A DNA stretch of 64,000 nt from Plumapathes pennacea (GCA_964036295.1 OZ038467.1:15206670-15270669), one strand, 5' to 3'. Numbered from the stretch's first letter, positions 33,001-45,429 are shown. Translations and numbers: made by a program. The notes: a model not told the origin generated them from the sequence alone.

Positions 33001-34320
33001 ATTCTGGTCTCGACGCAACTCACGCCGCGAGCTCACTGGCGACGCCAGTCTAGTTTTGACACTTTGTTTATTATTACACAACTTCACATTTTCGAGTGCA
33101 AATACGGGCCAAAACAAGTGCAAATATGGGAGCGTATTGCACTCGTCAGGAACCAGATCAACTGGTTTATTAGCTTACGTGATCAATTTTCGCAAGCAAA
33201 GTTTACAAACGCGTCATTTTTTGTTCCATTTTGCGCACGGCGAGAAAGTTTGCCCTGCTTCGTTTGTCGTATAATAAACAATTTATTACACGAAAAGTCG
33301 TGCAATATGGCTGTATTTATCGCCGGAAGCAGGCTCGAAAAAATAAAATCGACTCATAAAAATACTCTGCCGTATTAAACTCCTTCCCGTGTAATAACCT
33401 CTTTGTCCACTATGTATAGAGCCGTTTTCGGATGACTGTCGAAAACCAAAACCAAAGTAATCACACAGGCCAATCACAGAGACTGAGAGAAAACAGTTCA
33501 GCCAATTGGAAGCCAAAGTAATTTGCCTTTGGTTTTATGCACTTTCCAATCAGCAGTGTGAGTACACGCCATCGCTTGCGTGAGAAGTGTTTGGTTTTGG
33601 TTTTGGTTTTGTTTCTGATTGGCTGAGCATGCTGACAAACTCGTGTGAACCAATCCGAAAGCGAAGCAAATGCAAAACCAAAGCAATCACACAATATTAC
33701 TTTCGACAGTCATCCGAAAACCACTCTAAAAACAGGAAACATGTCACCACTCAACCACTGTCACCTTTCACACAGGAAACACCCTGCCTATAAACATGAT
33801 TGTGGGAATTTGGGAAAACACAAGAGTACTGTACATGTAGTATAAGTAAATCACCATGTCATAAACATTGTGTTTTGACTTCCAGCTGTGGAAGCCCATT
33901 GTATTAGGACTGCCTCCTCCACAGTCTTTTCTTGCCCCTTCCCCAGTGAAAAAGCTGGTGCGAGAAAGCTGGGGACCAGTGCAAAGCATGGGCGTTGATG
34001 GGAAGGGGAGAAAGAGGAAGAGAAGAGTCAGTCTGCTTTTCCCTCCCCTTCTCGTCTTTCTCTGCTTTCCCTTCCTTCCCTTCCCATACTTACTTGCGCA
34101 CCTAGTTGGAATCAAGAAGGAGTGACTGGGGACGAGGCAGGTACTAGGAATGTACAGCAGTACGTCAATATTCTTACCTCATCTAAACTCTTGCGGAGCA
34201 CAGATCTGACTTGTTCCTCTGTTACTGCTTCTCCTGTGTTGTCTTTGATGTTATGAGCTGCCATTTTGAACATCTGAAGAATGAATCACACAATTAAGCT
34301 TGCATTTACAATAAAAGCAG

Positions 34321-34351
<31 letters not shown>

Positions 34352-37300
34352 GTCTGATATCTTTGCATTGCATGGACCATTCATATAGATAATCTAACTC
34401 ATTCTAAACCTGACCTGCTTATCTCACTAATGTCAGGTGAACAGAATCCCTGCTGTTATTAACGAAACTTGGGTTGTTCCAGAATTTCCAATCTTTCTCA
34501 CTAATTATAATTTGCTTGATAAAAAAAAGGCACTAAACAGTATTTGTACTAAAATGTAGTCAGACCAACCTCTTGGTAACTTTTCAAGATTGCTTCAATC
34601 TCTGCATTGAGGGATGGCTGTAACGCTGCCCTAACAAGTTCAAGGGCCTTATTGGCACTGAATGTACTACCTCTGTAAAACAAACAAAAGGGACTTTAAG
34701 ATACAGGACAAGAGGAGACTACAACAACGTCGGTGAAACAATAAAACTTTATAATAACAGAAGGCAAAAGGAGCACGTGAATATCTGAAATTGACTTGAC
34801 CTCAGGGTCACCATGCTCTCATGTGTGACTCCAAATGCTTCTGTTTTAGGTAGTTGTTGGAACGTGGACAACATTTCAGAGAAGTTCAACAGTCATTCAT
34901 TTTAGTAAGAGTCGATGAAAGCAATAGAACCTCAGCAAAAACGGAACAAATCAAGCAACCTAAGAACATAGGCAAAGTTACAAAGACTTAAGGAATATGT
35001 AGACACTTTTTTTCTGCAAACAAATTTGATCACACAATTTTTCAATTTGATTTTCAATATTATTAAAGATAGTTTCATCAAAATAATATTATAAATAATA
35101 AAATTATATATTAAAAATATAATATTCATTGTTTCTTTGCCAGGTCCTCTCTTATTTACTATAAAGTACTAACAGTACTTATACCATGTTGGATATATCT
35201 ACATTATTTAATTTTCTTACTCTGTATACTTGAAAGTTGCAAAATATAATGTAACAACACAAACCTGGTGCGATTATAAGAAACCATGGTGGAGCGCACA
35301 TGGTTCCTAAATTAGAATAGAAAATAAAACCTTCTTACAAGAGAATAAGAATAGATGAATTTGTCAAAAACAACTCACAGTAAGAATTTTATTAAGAGAG
35401 AATAATTCAACAAATGCACCGACATACAGCTGTCAGTAGCAATCTCATAAAAAACACTGACACTGAATCCTTAGATGCTACCACATTTTGAAGAAAATGC
35501 AAAAGTAAACCACAAGTTCTCACACAAGAGCACAAAGATCAGCTTTCAACATTGCCTGCTAGCTGTAAGAAGTATATTTTATTTTAATATTTTCATTTAT
35601 ATCAATATTGTCATTACCATCCTTGACTGTTTAACTATTAAGGTCTGCACAACGAGAAGAGAACTTCCTGAGGGTTACACAACATGATACCTGTACACCA
35701 CTGCACAGTACCTCTTTTTGGGGAAATTCCTTGATGTCATGTTAAAAGGATTTGGATTCTGTAAAACCAAAATATATATTTTGTTAAATACATCAATCAG
35801 GTTTCTATTTTAAAGAATTATAGTGTCCAGATAAATCAATTTTATCAATATTATTCGATGCTTATTGCAGTATTACCTTCTTACTATCCAGTATCTTAGA
35901 GCTATAAGATGATTTAGTATATACCACACAAGTGAATAGTGCTTTTCGCACGCTCTGATTGGCTCCTCAATCTCGGAATATCAAGTACTATTCACCTCCC
36001 GGCAGCTTCCAGTAAAACAAAATGGTGCCACCGCTACTCACCTCTACTTCAGCAAATAATTGTTAAATATTCTATAAAGCAAGGCATACAGTTAAAAAAA
36101 ATTCAAACCTTGTCTTTCTTAAGGACTTTTGAGTCCTCCATTTGCTTTATTGTCTCCCTGCTTTTACTGTAAGAAGAGAACAGAAATATATGTACATCAT
36201 GTGAATACAAAAGATGGCCAAGATATTAGTTTACAAGTATTCAGTTAACCCTTTCACTCCCAAGAGTGGCCAACTTCGAGTTTCTCCTTCAGCTTCTCAC
36301 CAGAAACATATATGGTGCAGTAGGGAGAACTTGGCTTTTGATAGTTTGCTAAGATGAAAGCTGATTAGACTATAAATTCTCACTACATCACTCATACATT
36401 TTCTTCTTAAAAGGTTGAGAGAATCTGCATTTTAAGCTTGGGAGTGAAAGAGTTAAGCAGTTTCCATGTTTACTGTATAGTATTACACATGTCTATCTGG
36501 TATAGCGACAAGCAACTGCCTACAGACTTACATGTACTGTATGAGGCTTGTGAGCTAAAAAGTATTACAAACAGAGACAAGCAAACTACATTTTGAAGCT
36601 CTCATAAGCAGACACTCTTGGAAGGCCGAAAAATGAAGTGTCACACTATGTACATGTACCAGGAACTTTCTGCTTACGAGAACACATGTAATTTTATGTA
36701 AATACAGAATTTGACTGAAGAGGCATCCTTGTCTACCCAGAGAGCTTTGTCTATACTAGACAGTAGAGCTATAACAGAATTTGAAAGGGTTTCCACTACA
36801 ATTTCAAGCAATAATTGCAATAAAACAAAACAGTTTATGAATTAAGAAATAAATTAAGAAATTATTTATCATTTACTTAATCAATGACTTTTTTATTTTT
36901 CACCATTTTTCAGCATATCTTGATGCATATCGTCTCTCACCGTACTGTAACAACAAAAACAACTCACAGAGCTGTTCAAACAGGACAAGTGCCCCTATCA
37001 AACTCTTTTTTTAATAACTATGCATAACTGTGTTGCTTATACAGTGAAATCTCTCTAAGTGGACACCTCTTTAAAGCAGACACCTCTCTAATGTGAACAG
37101 CATGTAGATTTGGTCCTTGCTGACTTTCACTTGTTTCTCTGTAACTGAACTCTCTCTAAGGCAGACACCTCTCTAAGGTGGACACAAAATCTAGTCCTGA
37201 GTGTGTCTGCTTAGAGAGAGATACGTAAATAGTATCAAAATAAATCACTAAAATAGTGCTTCTTTTTATGGCTTAATTACTCAAGTTTACAATAGTGGCA

Positions 37301-38221
37301 AAATGCCTTCATTGCTCCCCAGGTAAATGAAGTGAATCAGAATGCACATTCTGACTGTAAAATGTAAGAATTTATTTTCAAGCTGTTCAGGGACAAATAT
37401 TTGAACCTCTGGATCCATTTAGCTTGCAGGCTCAATGAAGTGGTAATCATGGCTGTTTAACACACAAAAGGAAGCAGCAAATTCCTCGAGCTTCACCTAC
37501 TTCCTGTTAGATGCTATTAAATCAGTCTTATGCTGTAGAACCTCACATTGTATATATGCAAACTTAGACGTTTCAGTAACAAACAATGTGATCCCAAGAA
37601 AACACATTCCACTTCTTTTTACTATGCATTTGTATATCGAAGGTGGCTGTGATTTTAAACAAGGAAATTCAGATCAGCTAGCAAAAGTAATAGAATACTA
37701 AATTATTATCAATCTATATAATAATATTATCACAGAGAACACTACATATAAACTATATAGTATGTCATTCCTCCTCGGAAAGGCAAATATAAACGACAAG
37801 TTATCGACAATATGTTTGAATAAACTGACACGAAGTGATGTCGTTCATGAACTGAATCCAGAGAAAAGGATTCACACAGTATTCATATAAGGCTTTAGCA
37901 TATCGGGTTGGAACAAGTGGCAAAAGTAACATAAAAAAATGAAGCGACAGATTGTCCTGCAATGCTTCGAGATCTACCGACATGTAAGCCTCAGCCGACG
38001 GGACGCTCTCTCTCTCTCTCGCATTATTCAGCTTTGCATCTCTAACGAGTCGCCACGCAAACAAAACAAAGACAAATGGCTCTGTACTCTGTAGTTTCTG
38101 TAACAAATATGTTCACTTTAAACAGAGTGTAGTGTAAAACTTACTTTCCACTCGTGAAACTTCCTCCTGCTCCGAATAACGAGTCCGCAAAATAAAGACC
38201 AACATCCGGTGGTTCGGCCAT
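27042..38221 (-). CDS. DNTTIP1: DNTTIP1 (TdIF1), MiDAC histone deacetylase complex subunit, complete, 15 exons
   Basis: Exons (minus strand): 38145-38221, 36109-36166, 35712-35758, 35265-35306, 34570-34672, 34178-34273, 31323-31367, 31135-31176, 30753-30784, 30210-30264, 29834-29892, 29440-29500, 27956-28024, 27293-27348, 27042-27150. All borders are GT-AG, the frame is continuous, and the 316-residue product compares with about 329 in human. The N-terminal dimerisation region is recognisable (NPFNM, ALELVRAALQPSLNAEI, MAAHNIKDN, AKLLF), then a basic linker (KRPRID) that may act as a nuclear signal. The C-terminal SKI/SNO/DAC-like DNA-binding domain follows: WDPDSINEDTEF, ANKALGF then TRGKLYYRHPELFKYS, and QWLYEQNLLPITGGK. 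The protein scaffolds HDAC1/2 with MIDEAS in the nucleus. The gene is head-to-head with the first RhoGAP gene, 1.03 kb between start codons. Confidence 0.94.
27402..27590. repeat. Foldback in DNTTIP1 intron 14
   Basis: Arms of about 75 bp (AATCAGCCAACAGACCAAC and its complement GTTGGTCTGTTGGCTGATT) are nearly perfect around a short loop at about 27490-27505. It lies between exons 14 and 13 (27349-27955). Confidence 0.85.
28025..29439. other. DNTTIP1 intron 12, nothing recognised
   Basis: A 1.4-kb AT-rich intron with a G-rich patch (28155-28170). No element with clear ends and no coding frame was seen. Confidence 0.5.
29501..30209. repeat. DNTTIP1 introns with poly-G tracts
   Basis: Poly-G runs at about 29656-29672 and 30048-30062. 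The first sits in a CTTATA / TATAAG-containing repeat resembling the AAATAAGCACCCC fragments at 2693 and 43995. Confidence 0.5.
31709..32072 (+). mobile_element. tRNA-derived SINE in DNTTIP1 intron 6
   Basis: The 5' head resembles a tRNA with an A box (TGGCTTAGTTGG) and a perfect B box (GGTTCGAACC) about 45 bp apart, the internal RNA polymerase III promoter. The acceptor stem does not pair and there is a long non-tRNA body. The tail ends in stuttered ATGTATGTA units at 32053-32072. A SINE is therefore favoured over a functional tRNA gene. It is opposite in orientation to DNTTIP1, in the 2.8-kb intron between exons 7 and 6. Confidence 0.72.
32310..33060. repeat. Dispersed repeat R850, copy 3
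   Basis: Collinear with 19440-20180 (CAGGCCGAAAACGGAAACCA, TTTCAATTTTATATTTGTTA, GTATTGAAGCGAAGGCT, GGTGAGAAACTGGAAGTCTC) with extra sequence at about 32420-32580. Confidence 0.7.
33418..33727. repeat. Hairpin MITE (GTTTTCGGATGACTGTCGAAA ends)
   Basis: CCGTTTTCGGATGACTGTCG on the left mirrors CGACAGTCATCCGAAAACC on the right. The interior is rich in GGTTTTG / CAAAACC. Single ends or decayed copies are at 19440-19530 and about 52330-52440. Confidence 0.8.
34319..34360. repeat. (TC)n microsatellite
   Basis: About 13 CT dinucleotides followed by TGTC repeats, close to the acceptor side of DNTTIP1 exon 6. Confidence 0.9.
36247..36456. repeat. TTTCACTC-family hairpin MITE, best copy
   Basis: Ends AACCCTTTCACTCCCAAG and CTTGGGAGTGAAAGAGTTAA are inverted; the body is intact. 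This copy best defines the 210-bp family. Confidence 0.85.
37040..37222. repeat. AAGTGGACAC-family MITE
   Basis: ACAGTGAAATCTCTCTAAGT then GGACACC at the left and GTCTGCTTAGAGAGAGAT at the right are inverted, with two internal CTCTCTAA(A/G)G(C/T)(A/G)GACAC half copies. Related to 57832-58318 and the fragment at 21593. Confidence 0.7.
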
Positions 38222-38276
38222 TGTCGCGAAAACAGCTCAGCCCAGTCTCTCACCGAGCATCGGAAACTCCCGGCAA

Positions 38277-38284
38277 TGACGTCA
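38277..38284. promoter_or_regulatory. CRE-like TGACGTCA in the DNTTIP1 promoter
   Basis: A perfect palindromic cAMP-response element 56 bp upstream of the DNTTIP1 start codon, with a second CACGTCA-like half site at about 38310. By sequence it fits CREB/ATF binding; use in vivo is inferred. Confidence 0.4.
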
Positions 38285-39250
38285 TGTGCCTCGTGACCGG
38301 AAAACTGGTCACGTCAATCTATCTCTTTGCAATATAAAACAGCGGCTCGAACCATTTCATTTATTTATTTTCTTGCTGCAAAAGTCGGGCTATAAGTTTC
38401 AGCCCCAAGATCGCCCAAGATAGCTTTCGCCCACAATGAGTGGGCCCAGGTCCCCACCCTAAACTGAGAAAGACTCATCCTGACAATAACAGGAAGTGTG
38501 GGATAGAAGCTTTGAAAATAGAGGGTTAGATTTCACAACTCAGAAATTCAAATTCTCCCAATCTTTCAACACTCGTTTCCAGGCTCCATTTCTCTAACCG
38601 CTACCACCGGGCACATTGCCTGTCGAAAACTGGGCTAAGATGTGCCCCGCGATATAGTTAATTCGTGGTTTAGATCTTCCTCTTCTGTTTCAGTGCTTCA
38701 AATAGTTCTTTTGTACTTCATCCTCGGACGAAAAACTTTCTTGTATATTTTATGCTTTACTACGTCACTATCGCCCAGAATGCTTTGCGCGATTGAGCCC
38801 AACACAGTAGTGGGTGTGTGTTCATTTACCAGGGTGTCCGAAGTGGGATTACAGTAAAATTCGCATCAGAGGGACGTTTAAAGCGATTTAGCCACTACCA
38901 ACAAATCAATTTGGGACTTGCTACAAGCCATGACATCGCAAAGCGGTTGTCGCAGCACTGCAGGAACTTTCTCAAAAATCAAACAAGGTGGCATTGTGCG
39001 AAATCCAAGAGATTTTCAGCGCCACACCGCATCAAAGAAAAAAGAATGACCAGTGTCAAGGTTTTAGCCATATAAGGTTTCGCTTTCTGTCTCCTCGTCG
39101 TTTGACGCAACAAAGGATGTTCAAGCTCGCGCACTTTTGCGACCGTTGAAATCTAAGTCTGGCTTGGCTTGGTCGCTACGAAAGCTGCTGTGAAGTTGAC
39201 AGTCATTCAAAGCGTAAAACTATTTGATATAAATCCATACAAGATTCAAA
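38285..39250. other. Bidirectional promoter region DNTTIP1 / RhoGAP-1
   Basis: A one-kilobase spacer between divergent start codons. At about 39093-39135 is a block (TTTGACGCAACAAAGGATGT then TCAAGCTCGCGC) repeated upstream of the paralog at 56648-56690, so it is probably a conserved promoter element. No other gene recognised. Confidence 0.5.
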
Positions 39251-42200
39251 ATGGGTCTTAAGGCTTCCAGGCAACAGGTAAGAGTTACCAAGAAAGACTT
39301 GTTTCCGTTGAACGGACAAAAAATCCGTTGGAAAAATGTCGATGAAAACGTCAGCTCTCGTCAACCTTGTTGGTTTGAAAAACTTCACCAGTTTTTAGCA
39401 AGATTCCAATGCTCTTCTGGAATCTGTGTTTACGAAAAGATCACTAATGTATACGGGACTGTATAAACACGCAAAGTCTGGTCCAGAGTTAGCCATTGAG
39501 ATTTTCTGGTGTGAAGGAGTTCCCTTGTCTTGTCCTATTGAAACTGTCAACATGTCTTATCGAGGTTTCAACCTTCCGACGTTCCTGGATCTAAATCTTT
39601 CCTTCATTTTCTGTTTCTAATTGCAGCGTAAATCGAAGGAAGTCACGAAGGAAAATCTAGCGAGTTTGGTAAGTGCAGACATCTCTAGAAGGCCTGTAAA
39701 TCCTTGAGTGCAACACGTACATCAAATTGTTTACGGCCCGCCGAGCTAGTGTGTGATTATATTTATTTCCATTACGACTGAAAGAAAAGCTATTCGCCGA
39801 AATTGAGTCGGCATAGCTTAAGATCTTGACAAGTAGTTACTGGAAAAAGAGAATTACACACCAGAACTACTACGACTATGAGGAAGGAAACCCTCACTTG
39901 ACTCGCTTGCATGCAACCGTCGTAGTTTTTCAAGATAGAAGTAGAAATATGAAACCACAACTACCACCTTTTAGAATTATAATCTATTTACTGCAAGTTG
40001 GTAGAGTTTGTAAAGCCGTAATAAACTTTGCTTTCACTACAACTAAGTTAGCCAGGTTTCAACGGAGAAGCTCCGCTAAAACGATCGAAACCTTATATTT
40101 TCTAACGCAGTGTCGGAGCTCTTTAGATAGTCTAGGTAACCACTAATTTTAAAGTATTCTCTTTTTTCTTAATATGTTGCAGTTTTGCGACTCTCAGTTG
40201 TACGGTTACATTCAAGAATGTGCAGAGTTCATCTGTTGTCACGGTAAGTCGTATCATGCAGACAGAATTTAGCTACAAAAACAGGAACATCAGAACCGAG
40301 GCAAACGTGACGTTCTTACCAAAACATAAACATAACAAAGAAAAACACAAACCTAGTTAATGACAAACAGTAAACTGACAGAGACAGAGACACGAGGCTT
40401 GGTACACACAGGCAAAATGAAACACACAAACACATTCAAATAAACAAAAACAAAATTACGAACAGCAGCACTCAACAGACAAACACAAATAACAGAGTAA
40501 AGGACCAATTCAAACAAGGACTGACACCAATCCCGTACAGACACTGACACTGAGACAATGACATATGGACAGAGACTAAGGCAAACATAGAGACAAGTGA
40601 CAAGGTTAGATACCAGGACAAACTGACAGAACAACAACAACAAAGGATGAAAACAGATAAAGAATGAGCAGCAAAGTTTGATTTTTCGGTATGTTTGTGC
40701 CTACAGGACTGGATTTAACAGGAATCCTCAGAATCAGTGGAAATAAAAGAAGAATCATTGAAATGCATGAGGATTTCTGCAGAGGTGAGTGTCAAGAAAA
40801 ATGGGAACTATTTCAGTAGAATAGTTGCTGTGAAAATTCAACATCAAGGTATTGTACAGCTTTGTGCTTAAAGATACTTAAACGGCTTATAGGGAAGAGC
40901 AACATGATAGTAATATGTTCTACCTTTCATCACAGAAGATGACAAGAAAACCAATCAGTAATCAAAATAACAATATTTATAACCAATCACATTATCATTA
41001 GCAGGCAGAAAATCTAAAAATATAACTTTTGAGATAATTACTGTCCTTTGTCATGGGATTGGCTTAGTCATCATATGATTGAATGTCCTCTGACGGTGAA
41101 TCTACCACATGACCAAGTAATTGTTGTATGTAACTGAGCCCCAGTCAGCGTTCACTTGTGTAATGTCCCGGTCACTGAATTTACAGGCAGCTCTCCTCTG
41201 ACAAAAGCAGGACCTGAACACATTCATGTGGTGGTTGGTGCGATGAAGTCACTGATCAAAAGCCTGGACAAACCTTTATTGTCCAACTGGAGACATCTCT
41301 TGCGCATCTCAAGTAAGTACTTCATTACCCACATGACCAGAAAACCATTTTGTAAGTAAACTCCACTGGAGATCACATAGAGTATGACCATAAGTGCTGA
41401 ACCTAACCATCTTGCATTGCATGATGGGACAGGAAATTTTGATAATACTGGATTAGTGCAAATCTATTGCCATTCCAACTTTGTTTTGCATCTGAAAATG
41501 TGAAAAAAGAAATGAGGTAAATTAATGACAAAACAGTAACATGAATGTCAATATTGCCAAATAAAAGTCTAACTGAAATGGACTGTCAAATCCTTTTGAT
41601 TTTCAAGGGCTCTGAAAACTGTGATTGAGAGGATAACTCCTTTACACAAAGCATTATCGGTTGAACTGCCAAGTAGCCAGATTATTTTACCTATTTTACT
41701 TTCTGGTTGTCAAACCTCTGGATTGCACTAAAGTAGTTTTAATCGTTCTTCAGGTATGCATGGTGTTTACAACAGACTTTCCACTCTGAGAGAATTCCTG
41801 GACAACATGCCCAAAGAACAGTTCAACTGTCTCTCCAGTGTGTTTGATCTGCTCCTAAAGTAAGAAGTCATTTCTAAATGGAAAATGATAACACATAGAT
41901 AGCACTAATAATGGTAGACACAATGACAAATCTATAATGGGCACAAATAGACATAATTGCACAGACATAAAATAGAGACATGCAAAAGACCAGATGTAAT
42001 CAGATGGTCAATGTTGGCTCTTAAGCTGTGGTGTATATAAAGCATATACAGAATTTCCAGTGATGTAAAAACTTGACCCCGAATCTTTGACCAATCTGAC
42101 AGGCCATGTAATGCTTCATATTCATACTATTTATATACTGTATGTCTACATAATGACATACATAAATACTTTACATACATACCATACATACCTACATACT

Positions 42201-42552
42201 ATAGTATGCATTACATACATACAGTACAACTTTACTTACATTCATAAATCCTCTCCATTGCATTTATTGAGTGCTTTTCCTTCTTTACAAACTCATACGT
42301 TTCTCTTTTAGGATCAATGAGCAGAGCACCAATAACAGCATGACCACTGACAACCTGGCCAAGGTCCTGACCCCCACCCTCTGTGGAGGCTTGTCAGACT
42401 TGACTGCAGTGCACACACTCGGTCTCCTGCAGAAAGCAATCAAAGATCTGATAACACACGGAGAATTCTTTTTTAAGAATGGACCTCTGGATGAGGACAT
42501 GGTGCTTGAAGAAGGTAAGCTGGTGAAAAAATTAGACAATCTGTATATTTAG
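39251..42552 (+). CDS. Small RhoGAP-domain protein, paralog 1 (7 exons)
   Basis: Exons: 39251-39277, 39627-39668, 40183-40243, 40707-40784, 41187-41312, 41754-41859, 42312-42552. The frame is continuous and gives 226 residues, a stand-alone RhoGAP fold without other domains. The start MGLKASRQQ fits the N-myristoylation pattern MGxxxS, suggesting membrane anchoring. RhoGAP landmarks: the arginine finger in GILRISG (Arg52), Lys90 in VVVGAMKSLIKSLDKPLL, and the NLAKVLTPTL helix with Asn161. These residues stabilise the transition state of GTP hydrolysis on Rho, Rac or Cdc42, so catalysis is plausible; specificity is not predictable. The last exon is read through to TAG at 42552, but a good donor (GAAG/GTAAGC) at 42515 could join further exons outside the alignment seen here. 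Four internal exons match paralog 2 in length exactly (61, 78, 126, 106 bp). Confidence 0.85.
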
Positions 42553-42629
42553 TCCATTCTTGTTATACAGCACTGTTCATTGTACAGTAGGTTTCTTCTC
42601 TACTTTCAAACAGACAGACTTATATAAAC

Positions 42630-42824
42630 TGGTGTATCAACTACCTGTTGATGAGGGTAATGGAACGCCATCAAAGAGACAATAGCTGACATTTCGAGTG
42701 CTAGCCCTTCGTCAGGGCGAATTCGCTCTGACAAAGGGCTAGCGAAGGGCTAGCACTCGAAACGTCAGCTATTGTCTCTTTGACGGTGTTCCATTACCCT
42801 CATCAACACTTAGTTGGTACACCA
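42630..42824. repeat. Foldback element just 3' of RhoGAP-1
   Basis: TGGTGTATCAACTACCTGTT and TGATGAGGGTAATGGAAC on the left are mirrored at the right end. The inner arms (ATAGCTGACATTTCGAGTGC, TAGCCCTTCG) pair around GGGCGAATTCGC. It resembles a very common cnidarian-type foldback; autonomous partner unknown. Confidence 0.85.
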
Positions 42825-43191
42825 GATTGTCTTCTGCCATGCCGACGCAGTCAACCTAGTTCTCTTAAGAGCTAGTATTACGTTGAGACTTTTATATATA
42901 TTTATACAACATATATTTATACATTTCACATTATTAAATCCAATTTTGAAAACCTTACAATATAATATAATCACAAGATTACCATCAATATTTCCCACAC
43001 TTAATATATTGTCTAATGGCATCCTGTACAGTGAAATACAGGTATAAACCAGAAGTCTAAAATGCACTAACATTATGATGTATTGTATCTAACATGCAAA
43101 TATACATATTTTGAATAAATTTTGGTTTGCCAATTCCCAATGAACACACATTGGCTATTTTCTTAAAACACAACATTAGCCTTACATGTAC

Positions 43192-43852
43192 CTGACAGTT
43201 CTCCAAAGCCTGTGCATTTTCACTGTCTAACCCAGCTAAACACAAAGCCTGATCAGTAACAAACTTCTTCTCCTGCAGTTTCCACGACTTTAGCTGAGCA
43301 CAAGACTCGCAGTGCATCCAGGCTTCCCTGGCCAAGAGACAGCCACATAATCAACAGATTCCCCTGGTTGCCAATGAAAACTTCCTTGGGATTCGTAGCC
43401 AAATCTGCTTCACTGCAACTCAAAGATATCTGTCCTGAGTGTACATGCATGTGACTTTTTGTATGATCAAATTTTTCTGCAAGTCCAAATTCCACGAGCC
43501 TCTTTAGCACTAGTAGAACAGATAGAACTGGACAATAGCACTATAGGTCTTAAGCTAAGAACCCGACTCTCATCAACTGTCATGTTTTTTTTATTGCCAG
43601 TATACTAGCTCCGATCTTACTTCACTTAATTTTTTCCATGTAATATACATTCTAGAATAGATGGCTCTATTTCTGTCTAATAAATTCCTGTAAATAATCA
43701 AGTATTTTATATAAAAGTATGACACCACAAAGAGTTTCTGTTGTTTCAGAGTGAAAAGTCCATTTTTGTGTTTCCCTTCTTGCTAATTACCAAAGAATAA
43801 TTTGAAGCAAATGCACTTACCTCACGTTGACCAGGCCGCCGCCATTTTTCAT
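43192..43852 (-). CDS. Putative gene start, two exons, unrecognised product
   Basis: Exon 1 (43821-43852) begins with an ATG followed by AAAAATGGCGGC and ends in a GTAAGT donor. Exon 2 (43192-43327) follows TTGGCCAG. Together they give 56 codons: MKNGGGLVNV, then REAWMHCESCAQLKSWKLQ and EKKFVTDQALCLAGL, ending AQALENCQ at a GTACAT donor. The CxxC pair and the regular charge pattern look like real protein, but no family is recognised and no further exon was found to the left. An alternative reading of 43253-43510 in another frame (LVEFGLAEKFDHTKSH) is also open. It starts convergently with RhoGAP-1. Confidence 0.35.
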
Positions 43853-44086
43853 TTGCACCAGTCAGGACTGTGCAGGGAGACTAAGTCCAAGTAGACAGAC
43901 CGCAGCTTCCGTTGTCAACACTTCCGGTTAAGGAAGTGCCCAGTTCAACTCGAAAACGGAAGATTGTGTTCTTGACAATCTGAATATGGCTAATGAAATA
44001 CCATAATTTTCGAATCCGGACGCTTTTTTAAATTTTGGCTGAGAGGAGGGGCACTTATTTGAGGGGGGCGTTTATTCGAGGAGTTA

Positions 44087-44267
44087 GAAGGTACCCAGTC
44101 GATCGCGGATATTACCTCGCGCGTAACAGCAATATACGCGTTTGGTCACTCGAAACACGCTGCGTGGATGTGTCGTGGAGGATAAACGTTTCGAGTGACC
44201 AAACGCGTTCTCGCGTTTCTCGCTGTTACGCGCGAGGTAATATATCCACGGGAGACTGGGTACCTTC
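44087..44267. repeat. Hairpin MITE (GAAGGTACCCAGTC ends)
   Basis: Ends GAAGGTACCCAGTC and GACTGGGTACCTTC are perfect inverted repeats. The inner arms carry ATTACCTCGCGCGTAACAGC and its complement, and TTTGGTCACTCGAAAC and its complement. The transcript would be almost fully double-stranded. Confidence 0.9.
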
Positions 44268-44285
44268 ATACATTTGGGAGGAATT

Positions 44286-44341
44286 ACCTTGGACCTTGGA
44301 CCTTGGACCTTGGACCTTGGACCTTGGACCTTGGACCTTGG
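44286..44341. repeat. ACCTTGG heptamer array (8 copies)
   Basis: Eight perfect tandem copies of a 7-bp unit. It lies directly 3' of the MITE at 44087-44267. Confidence 0.95.
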
Positions 44342-44836
44342 AACTAGACTGATACGTGGGATTGCCTTTCTTACCTTTATATTCTTTTGGTTAGCTCGAG
44401 TTAGTGATTGTTTGAACTTGTGGTGGGTTAAAGTTTCACCCTAAACTGGCGGGCCCTAAAGTATGAATGAATCAATAATCCCTCTGGTTTGCTTTGAGGA
44501 AAGAGCAAGAGGTGATCGAAAGGCTTTACTTTAAAGCGACTTTGCCATTTTACCGGAAGTTACATTTTTTTGCAGAAAGTTTTTGCACGGACATCCCGTA
44601 TCCCGCCTCTAAGAAATCCCACTTCCCGCCTTGTATTCTCCCGCCTTCCCGCCCCTTCTGCTCCTGTGTTCCCGCCTACTGTACCCCATATATAACTATG
44701 TAATCTCCAGGGCAGCTTACACTGTACGGTTTGTTATGTTGTCCAATTAATAAAGTTATTCCATCACTCATTAATTCACTGGTCGCTTTTTTAGGGACGA
44801 TTTATCGTGATTGAATGCAATCTTTTCTGAGAATCT
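44342..44836. other. Spacer left of nested element A
   Basis: No gene is recognised. A C/T-rich patch containing repeated CCCGCC motifs lies at 44595-44680. Confidence 0.4.
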
Positions 44837-44869
44837 GAGAACGGTTTGGAACGTTCCGACCACCTCAGA

Positions 44870-45405
44870 TCCACCACCTCAGGCCCCAACAATCTCAGAC
44901 CCACCACCCCTCGGGGGATTGGGGACCAACCACCTCAGACCCCTCGGGGGATTGGGGACCAACCACCTCAGGCCCCTCGGGGGATTGGGGACCAACCACC
45001 TCAGGCCCCTTGGGGGAATGGGGACCAGCCACCTCAGACCCCCGGGGGATTGGGGACCAACCACCTCAGGCCCCAGGGGGGAATGGGGACCAGCCACCTC
45101 AGACCCCTCGGGGGATTGGGGACCAACCACCTCAGACCCCTCGGGGGATTGGGGACCAACCACCTCAGGCCCCAGGGGGAATGGGGACCAGCCACCTCAG
45201 ACCCCTCGGGGGATTGGGGACCAACCACCTCAGACCCCTCGGGGGATTGGGGACCAACCACCTCAGACCCCTCGGGGGATTGGGGACCAACCACCTCAGA
45301 CCCCTCGGGAGAATGGGGACCAACCACCTCAGGCCCCTTGGAGAATGGGGACCAACCACCTCAGGCCCCTTGGGGGAATGGGGACCAGCCACCTCAGACC
45401 CCGAA
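44870..45405. repeat. ~33-bp tandem array (CCACCTCAGACCCC), about 16 units
   Basis: Units such as ACCAACCACCTCAGACCCCT then CGGGGGATTGGGG recur with GACCAGCC/GACCAACC and CAGGCCCC variants. All frames stay open on both strands because the unit length is a multiple of three; this is repeat DNA, not a coding sequence. Confidence 0.92.
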
Positions 45406-45429
45406 CTTCTCAAATTTCGCAACTGTCTA

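Noticed and set aside
42087-42311. Tyr/Thr/His-rich frame
   Set aside because: Translation of a CATA/TACA microsatellite in RhoGAP-1 intron 6.
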